A program made the position numbers and the translations under genes. The notes under the pieces are model-generated. The model saw only the letters and a list, made by a program, of their open reading frames with translations. It did no database searches and had not been told where the DNA came from. From contig JAHHHN010000007.1 in the NCBI GenBank assembly GCA_019359325.1, positions 186,001-250,000 of the forward strand: a DNA stretch of 64,000 nucleotides, read 5' to 3'. Position 1 is the first letter of the stretch; each line of letters begins with the position of its first letter. The stretch is from Mojavia pulchra JT2-VF2 (lineage in GTDB: Bacteria > Cyanobacteriota > Cyanobacteriia > Cyanobacteriales > Nostocaceae). This document shows, piece after piece, positions 32,384 through 40,276 of this stretch.

Positions 32384-32628
32384 CTTTTTTGTACAAGCCC
32401 TTGGTCTAGATAGAATTGAGTCCAAAAATGCACTAGGTAAAATAGACTGAGAGGATGTTTTAAAAGTTTTGGGCGAGTGATAAATTAGACTTTACAAACA
32501 TCCTCTGAGAATTGTTAACAAAAATTGGCTATATACTATAGTCAGGTTGAAATTTTATTTGACACGGTGCAGTGTAAAGTCAGTGTAAGGCATACTTTAA
32601 CACTCAAGGCGATCGCTTGTTTCCCCAA

Positions 32629-33333
32629 TTACTCATTAGGTAGATAATCAGGGTCGATGCCGAGAGAATGCAAATACTCTGCCAACTTTTCTGCTCGGAT
32701 ATTTTCCTGTTCTGCTCGTTCTTCTGCTGTGAAATAGCGATCGCCCTGATCATCATACCAAGACAGAGCTTCTTGTTGAATCCCACCGATTATACCTTGG
32801 TATCGTGCAATACCTAAACCCACTTCCGGCATCCAGTAAGGTTCACCTATCTGCAATTGATAGTTCTCATCTATCAACTTATAAATTTCAAATGGTTGAT
32901 GTTGGTCGCGCTGCCAAAATTCGGGATTATAAATCACATAGTACAACACACTCAGTTGCCGATATATCGCCAGCTTCTCGTCGTATTCGCCCCGTGGTAT
33001 GTGGGATACAATCTCTAATGCGAGTATGGGAACTATCTCGTTTTCTTCCCAAACTACGTAACTTTTGCGTGACTTACCACTTTTTTTGCGTTCCACCTCC
33101 AAACTCAAAAAAGCGTCTGGCACTACAGGTACTTTAGGATTCACCCCTTTAGTGTGATACACTGCCATGTTTACACCGAAGTACCAATTCATCCGAGTTG
33201 CCCAAATTGAATTGAGTAAGAACAGTAAAACATTGGGCAAAAAATTCTGGTCTTCGTTATCCACTGGTGTATCGTCACTGCAAGGCAGTTCATCAGTAGT
33301 TGGTAACGCATTTTTGAGATCGGATGAGTGCAT
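32629..33333 (-). CDS. Uma2 family (DUF820) restriction-endonuclease-like protein
   Basis: A 234-residue protein of the Uma2 family, abundant in cyanobacteria and built on a PD-(D/E)XK fold. Visible are VPDAFLSLEVERK, the core PILALEIVSHIPRGEYDEKLAIY with the catalytic-type Glu, and LSVLYYVIYNPE. The C-terminal 30 residues are a charged helix (AEERAEQENIRAEKLAEYL) typical of the family. Function in the cell unknown; many copies per genome are usual. Confidence 0.88.
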   Translation of the reverse strand: MHSSDLKNALPTTDELPCSDDTPVDNEDQNFLPNVLLFLLNSIWATRMNWYFGVNMAVYHTKGVNPKVPVVPDAFLSLEVERKKSGKSRKSYVVWEENEIVPILALEIVSHIPRGEYDEKLAIYRQLSVLYYVIYNPEFWQRDQHQPFEIYKLIDENYQLQIGEPYWMPEVGLGIARYQGIIGGIQQEALSWYDDQGDRYFTAEERAEQENIRAEKLAEYLHSLGIDPDYLPNE

Positions 33334-33489
33334 AACCGTTGTCTCTTTGGCGTTGAGTTCTTTTATTATAGGCAGCGAAGAAGACGCGGTGAAGTTTGTT
33401 CCCGCGTCTTCTTTAGCAAGTCAAAATCACTCCAAAAGGAACCACAGATAAACACAGATAAACCATCTGTGGTTCAATATCCAATCGCT

Positions 33490-33861
33490 TTACAGCCAAT
33501 CTCGATAAGCTGAAATTTCATTTACGCTAATTTCAAACGGCCTACCTTTACCAAATGGGGGATAAACGCGGATTTTAGCATTACTGGTAAACCGTTCTAG
33601 GCGATTCCCGATTTGAGGAATATTGCTGACTATATGCCAGTAAGACACAATGTCAAGGCAATCGATGATTAACATCAGGATATTAGCATTGGTTGTGAGA
33701 TACCACTGGCATTGAGCTAACAATGCTTGCGTAATGCGATCGCAAGCTTGATAAAAGCATCTGCCAATAGATTGCTCTAGTTCCAGATGCAACATTCCAT
33801 CCATCTTCGTCACTTCGGATGGAGGTAAATCATCTGGAGGAAGCAATGGTAACTTAGACAT
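33490..33861 (-). CDS. Small conserved protein paired with a flavoenzyme (paralogue of 9055-9426)
   Basis: A 123-residue soluble protein, same length and pattern as the gene at 9055: CFYQACDR, CQWYLTTNAN, NAKIRVYPP, GRPFEISV and the final YRDWL. It overlaps the end of the luciferase-like gene by eight bases on the same strand, so it is translated with it. The conserved Cys, Trp and Tyr residues and its constant partnership with a flavin-type oxidoreductase suggest an accessory subunit, which is inference only. Confidence 0.75.
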   Translation of the reverse strand: MSKLPLLPPDDLPPSEVTKMDGMLHLELEQSIGRCFYQACDRITQALLAQCQWYLTTNANILMLIIDCLDIVSYWHIVSNIPQIGNRLERFTSNAKIRVYPPFGKGRPFEISVNEISAYRDWL

Positions 33862-34855
33862 AATTCCGCACCTCTTGGTTATAGCGCGTCAAACTCTCCA
33901 GGTTTTTTTGCAAATCGCAAGATGAGGGTTTGATTGCTAGCGTGCCTAAATTTAATTCATCCTGGAATTTTTTGATTTTGTCTCGACACGTTTTGACATC
34001 ACCAATAATTGAGTTCTCAAGCAAATAGTCTTCATCAAAACAAATATTGGTGCGATCAAATGGCTTATGGCCGCTAGAACTTTTCTGCATCACTTGTTCT
34101 GAGTTGGCTTTCATTTTCTGGCTAAACTTGCGGATGAAAGGCAACGCTTCACTAACTGCTTCGTCGTATGTCCTGGCAACATAAAAGAAACGAGTTAGTA
34201 TCAGGTTTTCAGAACCGCTAGAACTTAACTCTCGGTATTTAGCAACAGTATTCCGCAATCGTTCCAGCGCAAATGGTGGCCCCCCCATCAAACCGAAAGA
34301 ATGTTTGGCGGCAAACCCTATACCGTCATCATCTCCAGTGGCTACATATACTGGAATCTGTCGTTGCAAAGGTTTTGGGTAAATTGTCAGGCGATCGCAT
34401 TGATAAAATTGCCCATTAAATGATACATCAGTTTCATATAAAAGCTTCTGAATCAATGCCATTGCCTCTAGCATCTGGGCACGAGATTCACCCATTGGTG
34501 TAGCAAAATGCTTGTTCTGTTCGGGAAATGGCCCGCCTTTGGCAATCCCAAATAATAATCTGCCATTACACAGATTATCCAAGGTTGCAATGTCCTCCGC
34601 TACCCTAATTGGGTTGTGAAACGGTAGTAACACTGCTGCTGTGCCTAATCGGATAGTTGAAGTCAATCCTGCCAAGTGTGCTATCAACACCAACATGGAA
34701 GGGCTGAGATTGGATTCACTAAAATGATGCTCACTCACCCAGGCTTCTTCAAAGCCTAAGCTTTCCGCCTGCTTTACCAATGCAACTTGTTCAAAGATGG
34801 CACGGCGGGCATCTTGATGATGATTATCGTAATTGCAGAAAAGTCCTGTTTTCAT
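33854..34855 (-). CDS. LLM-class flavin-dependent oxidoreductase
   Basis: A 333-residue bacterial-luciferase-like monooxygenase. Family signs are QAESLGFEEAWVSEHHFSES at the N-terminus, TSTIRLGTAAVLLPFHNPIRVAED in the first half (IRLGTAAVLLPFHNP), and NGRLLFGIAKGG. Partner reductase and substrate are unknown. It is first in a two-gene unit with the small conserved gene at 33490 (eight-base overlap), and a further hypothetical gene lies 21 bases upstream on the same strand. Confidence 0.88.
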   Translation of the reverse strand: MKTGLFCNYDNHHQDARRAIFEQVALVKQAESLGFEEAWVSEHHFSESNLSPSMLVLIAHLAGLTSTIRLGTAAVLLPFHNPIRVAEDIATLDNLCNGRLLFGIAKGGPFPEQNKHFATPMGESRAQMLEAMALIQKLLYETDVSFNGQFYQCDRLTIYPKPLQRQIPVYVATGDDDGIGFAAKHSFGLMGGPPFALERLRNTVAKYRELSSSGSENLILTRFFYVARTYDEAVSEALPFIRKFSQKMKANSEQVMQKSSSGHKPFDRTNICFDEDYLLENSIIGDVKTCRDKIKKFQDELNLGTLAIKPSSCDLQKNLESLTRYNQEVRNYV

Positions 34856-34876
34856 TATTAGCTTGCAATCGCTATT

Positions 34877-35242
34877 TTAGGATGCAGCAACCCAGTGCAG
34901 CTCTAACCATAAGCGTGGATGATTTTGCTTTAACTTCGACATTGGATCGCGTAGCAATCGTTTGGCATTCATACAAACTACTTGAACTAGTCCCATATTG
35001 TCAGCTATTTCTCTGAGTACGTGTTTTTGGGCTTGTACATGAGGAATCATTTCTTCAGAACAATAAATTCCTATATACTGCAAACGTCTAGCAGGTCTTC
35101 CCCAAAAACAGGTAATTACCTTCACATAACACCCGTCAAGTAATTCCCCAACACTGGGATAGTAGTGATTGACGACTCTTGTGAATTCTTTGGCTAGGAT
35201 GTCTTCAGCAATCATAGCAATTGATATTTCTGTAGCGTTCAT
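34877..35242 (-). CDS. Hypothetical protein upstream of the LLM oxidoreductase
   Basis: A 121-residue protein using the ATG at 35242 (MNATEISIAMIAED); a longer form from a TTG at 35263 is less likely. It contains RVVNHYYPSVGELLDG, WGRPARRLQYIGIYCSEEMIPHV and a C-terminal HPRLWLELHW. No family recognised. Strand and the 21-base gap suggest an operon with the LLM oxidoreductase. Confidence 0.6.
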   Translation of the reverse strand: MNATEISIAMIAEDILAKEFTRVVNHYYPSVGELLDGCYVKVITCFWGRPARRLQYIGIYCSEEMIPHVQAQKHVLREIADNMGLVQVVCMNAKRLLRDPMSKLKQNHPRLWLELHWVAAS

Positions 35243-35345
35243 CACTATAGTAATATAACACAAATATGTCAGTCAAATATGGCATTAATTATTACTTATT
35301 TAAAAGAAAATATTAAAAATTACAGACGTTTTATTAAATAAGAAA

Positions 35346-35374
35346 AGAGGCGATATTAAAAAAATATCACCTCT
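35346..35374 (-). terminator. Terminator hairpin after the 35441-35752 gene
   Basis: AGAGGCGATATT and AATATCACCTCT pair with one mismatch across a short A-rich loop, about 70 bases downstream of the minus-strand stop; on that strand the stem is followed by TTTTCTT. Confidence 0.65.
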
Positions 35375-35440
35375 AATATGCTGACTAATTAAAATTGTTA
35401 ATTCAAAATTTTTGTATTAATTTTAAATTTTGAATTGTAA

Positions 35441-35752
35441 CTATCGAGCATTCCGCTCTGATACTAAAACTTCTGCAACTAAATGTGGTAAATCTACGAG
35501 GTCAACATATCCATCTGATCCTCGAATAGGCGAGATAAATGTATAATCTGGATCACACGCTCCAGTATCGTAGACTTGAATAAACCACCTATCAGGAAAT
35601 CCTGCTACACCCAGTTCTACAATGTACCAAGACTCACCAATCAGACGAGAATTAAAGATTGTGAACCACTCGCGATCGTATTCTGAAATATTCCAGTCAG
35701 CCATGAGAAACTCAAAGGCTATTTGTCCAGCGTCAGTTGCAGTCAATAGCAT
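35441..35752 (-). CDS. Hypothetical protein, 103 residues
   Basis: A soluble protein with AFEFLMADWNISEYDREWF, SWYIVELGVAGFPDRWFIQVYDTG and a C-terminal LVAEVLVSERNAR. Strong in aromatic residues and acidic. No known domain. It starts three bases after the stop of the gene at 35755, with GGAGT in the preceding gene's end as ribosome binding site, so the two are an operon. Confidence 0.6.
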   Translation of the reverse strand: MLLTATDAGQIAFEFLMADWNISEYDREWFTIFNSRLIGESWYIVELGVAGFPDRWFIQVYDTGACDPDYTFISPIRGSDGYVDLVDLPHLVAEVLVSERNAR

Positions 35753-35754
35753 TA

Positions 35755-36033
35755 TTACTCCTTAGTTGAAACTTCTGGTTCACCATCAGCAGGTTCAGTT
35801 TCAGGGTACAATCCTAATTGTTTCGCTAATTCACGGCCTAGAAAAAACAAAAATTTGGCACCGTCTTGATTGCCTTCGTGTGCGAATACAGTTGCGACTT
35901 TTAGAATTGCATATACTAAACCAGAATCAATTAATTCTGGATTCGCTTCTAAAACTTCTGGTTCCTGTCCGTTAGGGCATTTAAGTAGCTGATCAATCAA
36001 ATCAAAATACTGGAGTTCGCGTTCTTCTGTCAT
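35755..36033 (-). CDS. Stand-alone N-terminal module of TPR/CHAT-type proteins
   Basis: A 92-residue protein with the pattern YFDLIDQLLKCPNGQEPEVLE, then LIDSGLVYAILKVATVFAHEGN and FLFFLGRELAKQLGL. This about 90-residue unit is common at the N-terminus of large TPR or CHAT proteins in Nostocales; here it stands alone with an acidic tail. It is coupled to the gene at 35441. Function unknown. Confidence 0.6.
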   Translation of the reverse strand: MTEERELQYFDLIDQLLKCPNGQEPEVLEANPELIDSGLVYAILKVATVFAHEGNQDGAKFLFFLGRELAKQLGLYPETEPADGEPEVSTKE

Positions 36034-36073
36034 GGTGTCTTTGTTGATTTAGAATGAATGTATTTGGAATGTT

Positions 36074-36502
36074 TTACTGCTCAATGCTTTGTTGCCAAAG
36101 CCTTTCTAGCATTTCAACTTGTTCTTTAAAAACAGCAGTACGATAAACAAGATATCTGTCGTAAAGAATAATCCCTAACCCAACAAAAATAGGGGTTATT
36201 AAGAAAAACCATTGCAGAATAGTTGTCAGTTGATATTGCTCCACAGCAGTCAACTCTTGATGATTAAGATTGTGTTCAGAAATTTTTAGACTTGACTGAT
36301 ATGTAGAAGTATCTATGCCTTCTGACTGGGGAACCAAGGCGTTATTGACTCTACTATTATTGTTCACATTACAAGTTAAATTCTGTGCTTTTACTAACTC
36401 TATATGACGTCCCCAAACTATGGTAAAAGCTAATATTCCTGGAGAAATCACCGCTAAAGTAAATATACAGACTGTGAGAACATTTAAAAGCTTCACTTTC
36501 AT
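36074..36502 (-). CDS. Two-span membrane protein
   Basis: A 142-residue protein from the ATG at 36502 (MKVKLLNVLTVCIFTLAVI), which has GGGAG at a proper distance; a longer upstream start is less likely. The N-terminal span is residues about 5-30, then an external polar region with NNNSRVNNALVP, and a second span FFLITPIFVGLGIILY near residue 105, followed by a cytoplasmic helix EQVEMLERLWQQS. No known domain. Confidence 0.6.
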   Translation of the reverse strand: MKVKLLNVLTVCIFTLAVISPGILAFTIVWGRHIELVKAQNLTCNVNNNSRVNNALVPQSEGIDTSTYQSSLKISEHNLNHQELTAVEQYQLTTILQWFFLITPIFVGLGIILYDRYLVYRTAVFKEQVEMLERLWQQSIEQ

Positions 36503-37668
36503 CTTGGTTCTCCCTTCCCAGGTAGTATGCACCCAGTAAGAAAATATCTTGTGTTATTTCACCAATTAGTTTCTGTTTAAACTGTACAAATAAACCTGAT
36601 ACTAAAAAAGTTATCAGTTATCATTTATCCATTTTCAGTTTGTTTACTGTGTACTAATTACTAAACTAGAGGTGGTTTAATTCAAGCATCTTGTTAAACT
36701 CATCCCTGCTTGTCAATCAATACAGTTCAGTTAAGACTATAACTGTTTGTTGAACTCAATTTTTTTAACGAACCGCAAAGGGCGCAAAGAGCACAAAGAG
36801 AAAAAAATGCTTAACTGAACCGTATTGGCTTGTAAATCAGTATTCAGTAATACTGAAATAGGTTATTTTGGAAATTAGGGGGTTAAGAAGTCCCCCCTTC
36901 ATCTCCAGGCTATTGCTTGGGAATGTTGGGGGGTAGAGGGGAATCTCTGCGTAAATCCTATAGGTTTTATATCAGTCGACTCTCTACAAAGGAGTTTAGC
37001 TGAGTTGGATCAAAATTATTAAAGTTATTAAAGTTGTACTCAAAGACTGTAACTGCCATCTGATAAGTCTTAAAAAAAATTGGTGGGGTATGGGTGCTAG
37101 TATTTTTGGGCTGATGCACTAGCATTTACGATGTAGGGTTCGGGTTGTTTTGTACTCAAGCTCAAAGCAATGTGGGCTGCTAATAAAAGACTGTTTTGCT
37201 TGATTTATTTGCCGATAAAAGTTGTACTCAAAAACATATCAGCGCTTAACAATACATTAAGATAATCGAGAAAACAATTAAATTTTAAAAGTTATATTAT
37301 TTGTTCTAGATAAACTAAAAACTATTAAAACCTCATTTAGAATCTTGGATATATACAACAAGTTTAATCTTTAAAAAATTTAGTTATAACTTCCTATCTT
37401 CAAAATTTGTATTTTAGTAAAAAGAGTAATAGATAAACTATTTAAATTTTTCCATCAAATTATAGTTTTGTTACCATAATCTGAATCAAGAAGAAATATA
37501 AATATTTCACTGAGTTGCTTTCTAATATTTTAGAGTTTATTGTTTAGTTAGAATACATACCTGATGTACGCGCTTGCACTCGACTGTAAATTAAATACAT
37601 TCGAGCTTACTGTTATAAGTAAAAAATACCTTGCACTTTACTGAATTTAGAATTTTAGGAGTTAATTA
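36503..37668. other. Long gene-free region upstream of cysK
   Basis: About 1.1 kb without a supported gene. It has a small dispersed repeat at 36768-36803 (ACCGCAAAGGGCGCAAAGAG), a C/G-rich patch near 36888-36950, three exact copies of TTGTACTCAA (37035, 37150, 37222), then 300 bases of very AT-rich DNA leading into the cysK promoter. Confidence 0.55.
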
Positions 37669-38628
37669 ATGCGGATTGCTAAAGATGTAACAGAACTTAT
37701 TGGACGAACTCCTTTAGTGGAACTCAACAAAATTCCCCAAGCAGAGGGAGCAGGAGCAAGGATAGTTGTCAAACTTGAAGGCATGAACCCAGCGGCTTCA
37801 GTTAAAGACCGTATTGGGATAAGTATGGTACTCTCGGCAGAAGCAGAAGGTTTGATTCAGCCTGGAAAAACCATTTTAGTAGAGCCAACTTCTGGCAATA
37901 CAGGAATTGCTTTAGCAATGGTAGCAGCCGCACGTGGCTACCGTTTGATTTTGACAATGCCTGAAACCATGAGCAACGAAAGACGGGCGATGCTTCGAGC
38001 TTATGGTGCTACTTTGGAGTTAACACCAGGTACAGAAGGGATGCGGGGAGCAATTCGCAAAGCCGAAGAAATTGTGGCTAACACTCCCAACGCATATATG
38101 CTGCAACAGTTCCGCAACGCAGCTAATCCCAAAATTCACCGAGAAACCACCGCCGAAGAAATTTGGGCAGATACGGATGGTGAAGTAGATATCGTGATTG
38201 CTGGAGTAGGTACTGGTGGGACAATTACAGGTATTGCTGAGGTTATTAAACAACGTAAGCCAACTTTTCAGGCGATCGCAGTTGAACCTAGCAACAGTCC
38301 TGTATTATCTGGAGGGGAAGCTGGGCCGCATAAAATTCAAGGTATCGGCGCTGGCTTTATCCCCGATGTTCTCCGCCTGGAATTGGTTGATGAAGTGATT
38401 CGAGTCAGCGATGAACAGTCGATGGTATTTGGACGACGGCTGGCTAAAGAAGAAGGTTTATTATCTGGGATATCTTCCGGTGCGGCTTTGTGTGCTGCAT
38501 TGCAAGTAGCTAAACGTCCCGAAAACGCAGGAAAGCTCATCGTCATGATTCAGCCTTCCTTTGGCGAACGTTATCTTAGCACCTTGATGTTCCAAGATTT
38601 AACTTTGGAACCTACTGTAGTGCGGTAG
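37669..38628 (+). CDS. cysK: Cysteine synthase (O-acetylserine sulfhydrylase)
   Basis: A PLP enzyme making L-cysteine from O-acetylserine and sulfide. The PLP lysine is in the [11 protein letters not shown] motif (about residue 46), the substrate loop is TSGNTGIAL, and the phosphate-binding loop is [10 protein letters not shown]. The C-terminal SGISSGAA segment is present. At 319 residues the length is normal. AGGAG lies before the ATG. It is monocistronic after a long AT-rich upstream region; Fe-S cluster supply for nitrogenase would benefit from it, but a specific link is not shown. Confidence 0.93.
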   Translation: MRIAKDVTELIGRTPLVELNKIPQAEGAGARIVVKLEGMNPAASVKDRIGISMVLSAEAEGLIQPGKTILVEPTSGNTGIALAMVAAARGYRLILTMPETMSNERRAMLRAYGATLELTPGTEGMRGAIRKAEEIVANTPNAYMLQQFRNAANPKIHRETTAEEIWADTDGEVDIVIAGVGTGGTITGIAEVIKQRKPTFQAIAVEPSNSPVLSGGEAGPHKIQGIGAGFIPDVLRLELVDEVIRVSDEQSMVFGRRLAKEEGLLSGISSGAALCAALQVAKRPENAGKLIVMIQPSFGERYLSTLMFQDLTLEPTVVR

Positions 38629-38682
38629 GCGGAGAACTTCTGGGCAATAGAGTGTAAAGTATCGCACTGAAAGTTATCCCGC

Positions 38683-38795
38683 TCAGAACTGAAGTTCCGG
38701 GCTAATAGCGTAAGTCCACTCAAGTGGACTGAAATTTTTGCTTAGTCTTCTTGAGAAGACTTTAGCTATTAGCCTTGGAATTGATTTCCGTGGAT
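38683..38795. repeat. Hairpin-array element, copy A
   Basis: Two perfect hairpins, AGTCCACT-CA-AGTGGACT and AGTCTTCT-TG-AGAAGACT, are enclosed by an outer stem GGCTAATAGC / GCTATTAGCC. Further palindrome AGAATTGATTCT lies at 38851. The same architecture returns at 39532, 39870 and 39978. Confidence 0.75.
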
Positions 38796-38894
38796 GGCAA
38801 CGAAAATAGAAACTAAAATAACTTTTAAAACATTGTCCATGAGTCCACCTCAGAATTGATTCTGAGGCTCATGGCAAAAGTGAGCTAAAGCTGA

Positions 38895-39332
38895 TTAAAG
38901 ATAAAATTTTTGAGGAGCGTCATCATCTTGGTTATCTTCTTCTAAAGATGCAACTATTGTTCCATTTGAATGATGCTCTTTCTGATTTTTTACATAAATA
39001 ACAGCTTGTTCCAGTTGTTTTCTACCCAGTGAAAAAACCCCATATCCTCTTTGCCAACCAAACATATTTTCTACAGGATATAAATGATTAATATAATGAG
39101 TACTACTGCCTTTAATTTTTTGGACAAAATCAGAAATAGAAATTTTGGGAGGAATAGAAGCTACTAAATGAATATGATTTTCTACGCCGTTAATAGCATG
39201 AATAATAGTATTAAGTTCATCGGATTTGCTAATAATATAATTGGAAAGTTTCGCTTCACGTTCGCTGGTAATTAGTGGCTGACGGTCTTTTGTCGCCCAA
39301 ACCAAATGATAATAAAGTCGCCACAAAGCCAT
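38895..39332 (-). CDS. IS200/REP-associated tyrosine transposase (Y1 HUH family)
   Basis: A 145-residue TnpA-like transposase acting on single-stranded DNA hairpins. The HUH motif is H53-I-H55 (NHIHLVASIP) and the catalytic tyrosine is Y113 (VIYVKNQKEHH). The N-terminus YHLVWATKDRQPLI is typical. It is intact, has no tnpB/iscB partner, and lies between copies of a hairpin-array repeat, suggesting these are its substrates. It could be an IS200 copy or a domesticated RAYT enzyme. Confidence 0.9.
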   Translation of the reverse strand: MALWRLYYHLVWATKDRQPLITSEREAKLSNYIISKSDELNTIIHAINGVENHIHLVASIPPKISISDFVQKIKGSSTHYINHLYPVENMFGWQRGYGVFSLGRKQLEQAVIYVKNQKEHHSNGTIVASLEEDNQDDDAPQKFYL

Positions 39333-39469
39333 AAGTTCACTCTATTTGTGATTCTCAATGTTTTGTTATTTAGTATTCCCATAAGGATAAAAAAAATATG
39401 CTTTGGTTGAGTGGTTATAGCAATTATCGGTTGCGTGAGGTACACCCTGAGGCTACGGCAGTGCCCATA

Positions 39470-39666
39470 GGTGTCAACTTAAGCTAAAAATAGCCTTTCT
39501 CATAGCTTTGTTACCCACCTTGGAATTCATTCCAAGGCTAATAGTTCAAGTCTACTGAAGTAGACTAAGAATTGTGATGGATATTTAGTCATCTTGAGAT
39601 GACTTTTGCTATTAGACTGGGAATTCATTCCCAGTCGGGCTATGAGTTTCGCATTAAGTTGACACC
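39470..39666. mobile_element. 197-bp MITE carrying hairpin array, copy B
   Basis: Perfect 13-bp terminal inverted repeats: GGTGTCAACTTAA (39470-39482) and TTAAGTTGACACC (39654-39666). Inside are four perfect stem-loops in a row: CTTGGAATTCATTCCAAG, AGTCTACTGAAGTAGACT, AGTCATCTTGAGATGACT and ACTGGGAATTCATTCCCAGT. No coding capacity. Confidence 0.8.
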
Positions 39667-39856
39667 AATGTTGCCCCTACATCTGGCGATATAATTTTGT
39701 ACCGCATCTGAATGGAAACCGCTATATTTTTAAATTCAGTTATAAATGGCTTAACTGTTGGCTTCCGTGCCCGCCCGGAAATGAATGATACTGTTGGTCA
39801 ATTAATTGAGGGGTATAAACTCCCATCACAAAAACCTTCGCTTTGCGTTGTTCTCC

Positions 39857-40082
39857 CGCCCTGCAATCAATTGCGGGCTAATAGCAAAAGTACGTTAAAA
39901 CGCACTGAAAATATTGGAGATATTAAATTGATGGGTTAAACGCCCCACCTGATTCGCCAACATCATCATGCATTTCCAGGCTCATAACCAAAGTAAACTT
40001 TAGTTTACTCAATAATTTATTCTTGTGATTTTAGTCATCTTGAGATGACTTTTGCTATTAGCCTCAGAATTCATTCTGAGGC
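39857..40082. repeat. Hairpin-array elements, copies C (partial) and D
   Basis: A partial copy at 39857-39911 (GCAATCAATTGC, GGGCTAATAGCAAAAGTACG) is followed by a fuller one at 39978-40082 with AGTAAACT-TT-AGTTTACT, AGTCATCT-TG-AGATGACT, GCTATTAGCC and CCTCAGAATTCATTCTGAGG. Surrounding short open frames (39712, 40052) are not considered genes. Confidence 0.7.
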
Positions 40083-40276
40083 GTTCTCTGGGGTTTTACG
40101 TTTTGGCTCACTCTTATAAAAGCATTGCTAGGCTGTCTCATTTTAACTGTAAGCTTTCTGGCTTTTGTTCGCCGTCAAACTCATGTTACGTGAAAAAATG
40201 CGATCGTTCCGCTTCGCTACACTCTAAAAGGAAAAAAGAACAAGCGTAGAGGGAAAAAGGACTAAAGCATAAAGGG

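Noticed and set aside
39712-40249. Two short plus-strand open frames between the transposase and the caspase gene
   Set aside because: They run through hairpin-array repeats, lack a ribosome binding site and have no protein-like pattern.
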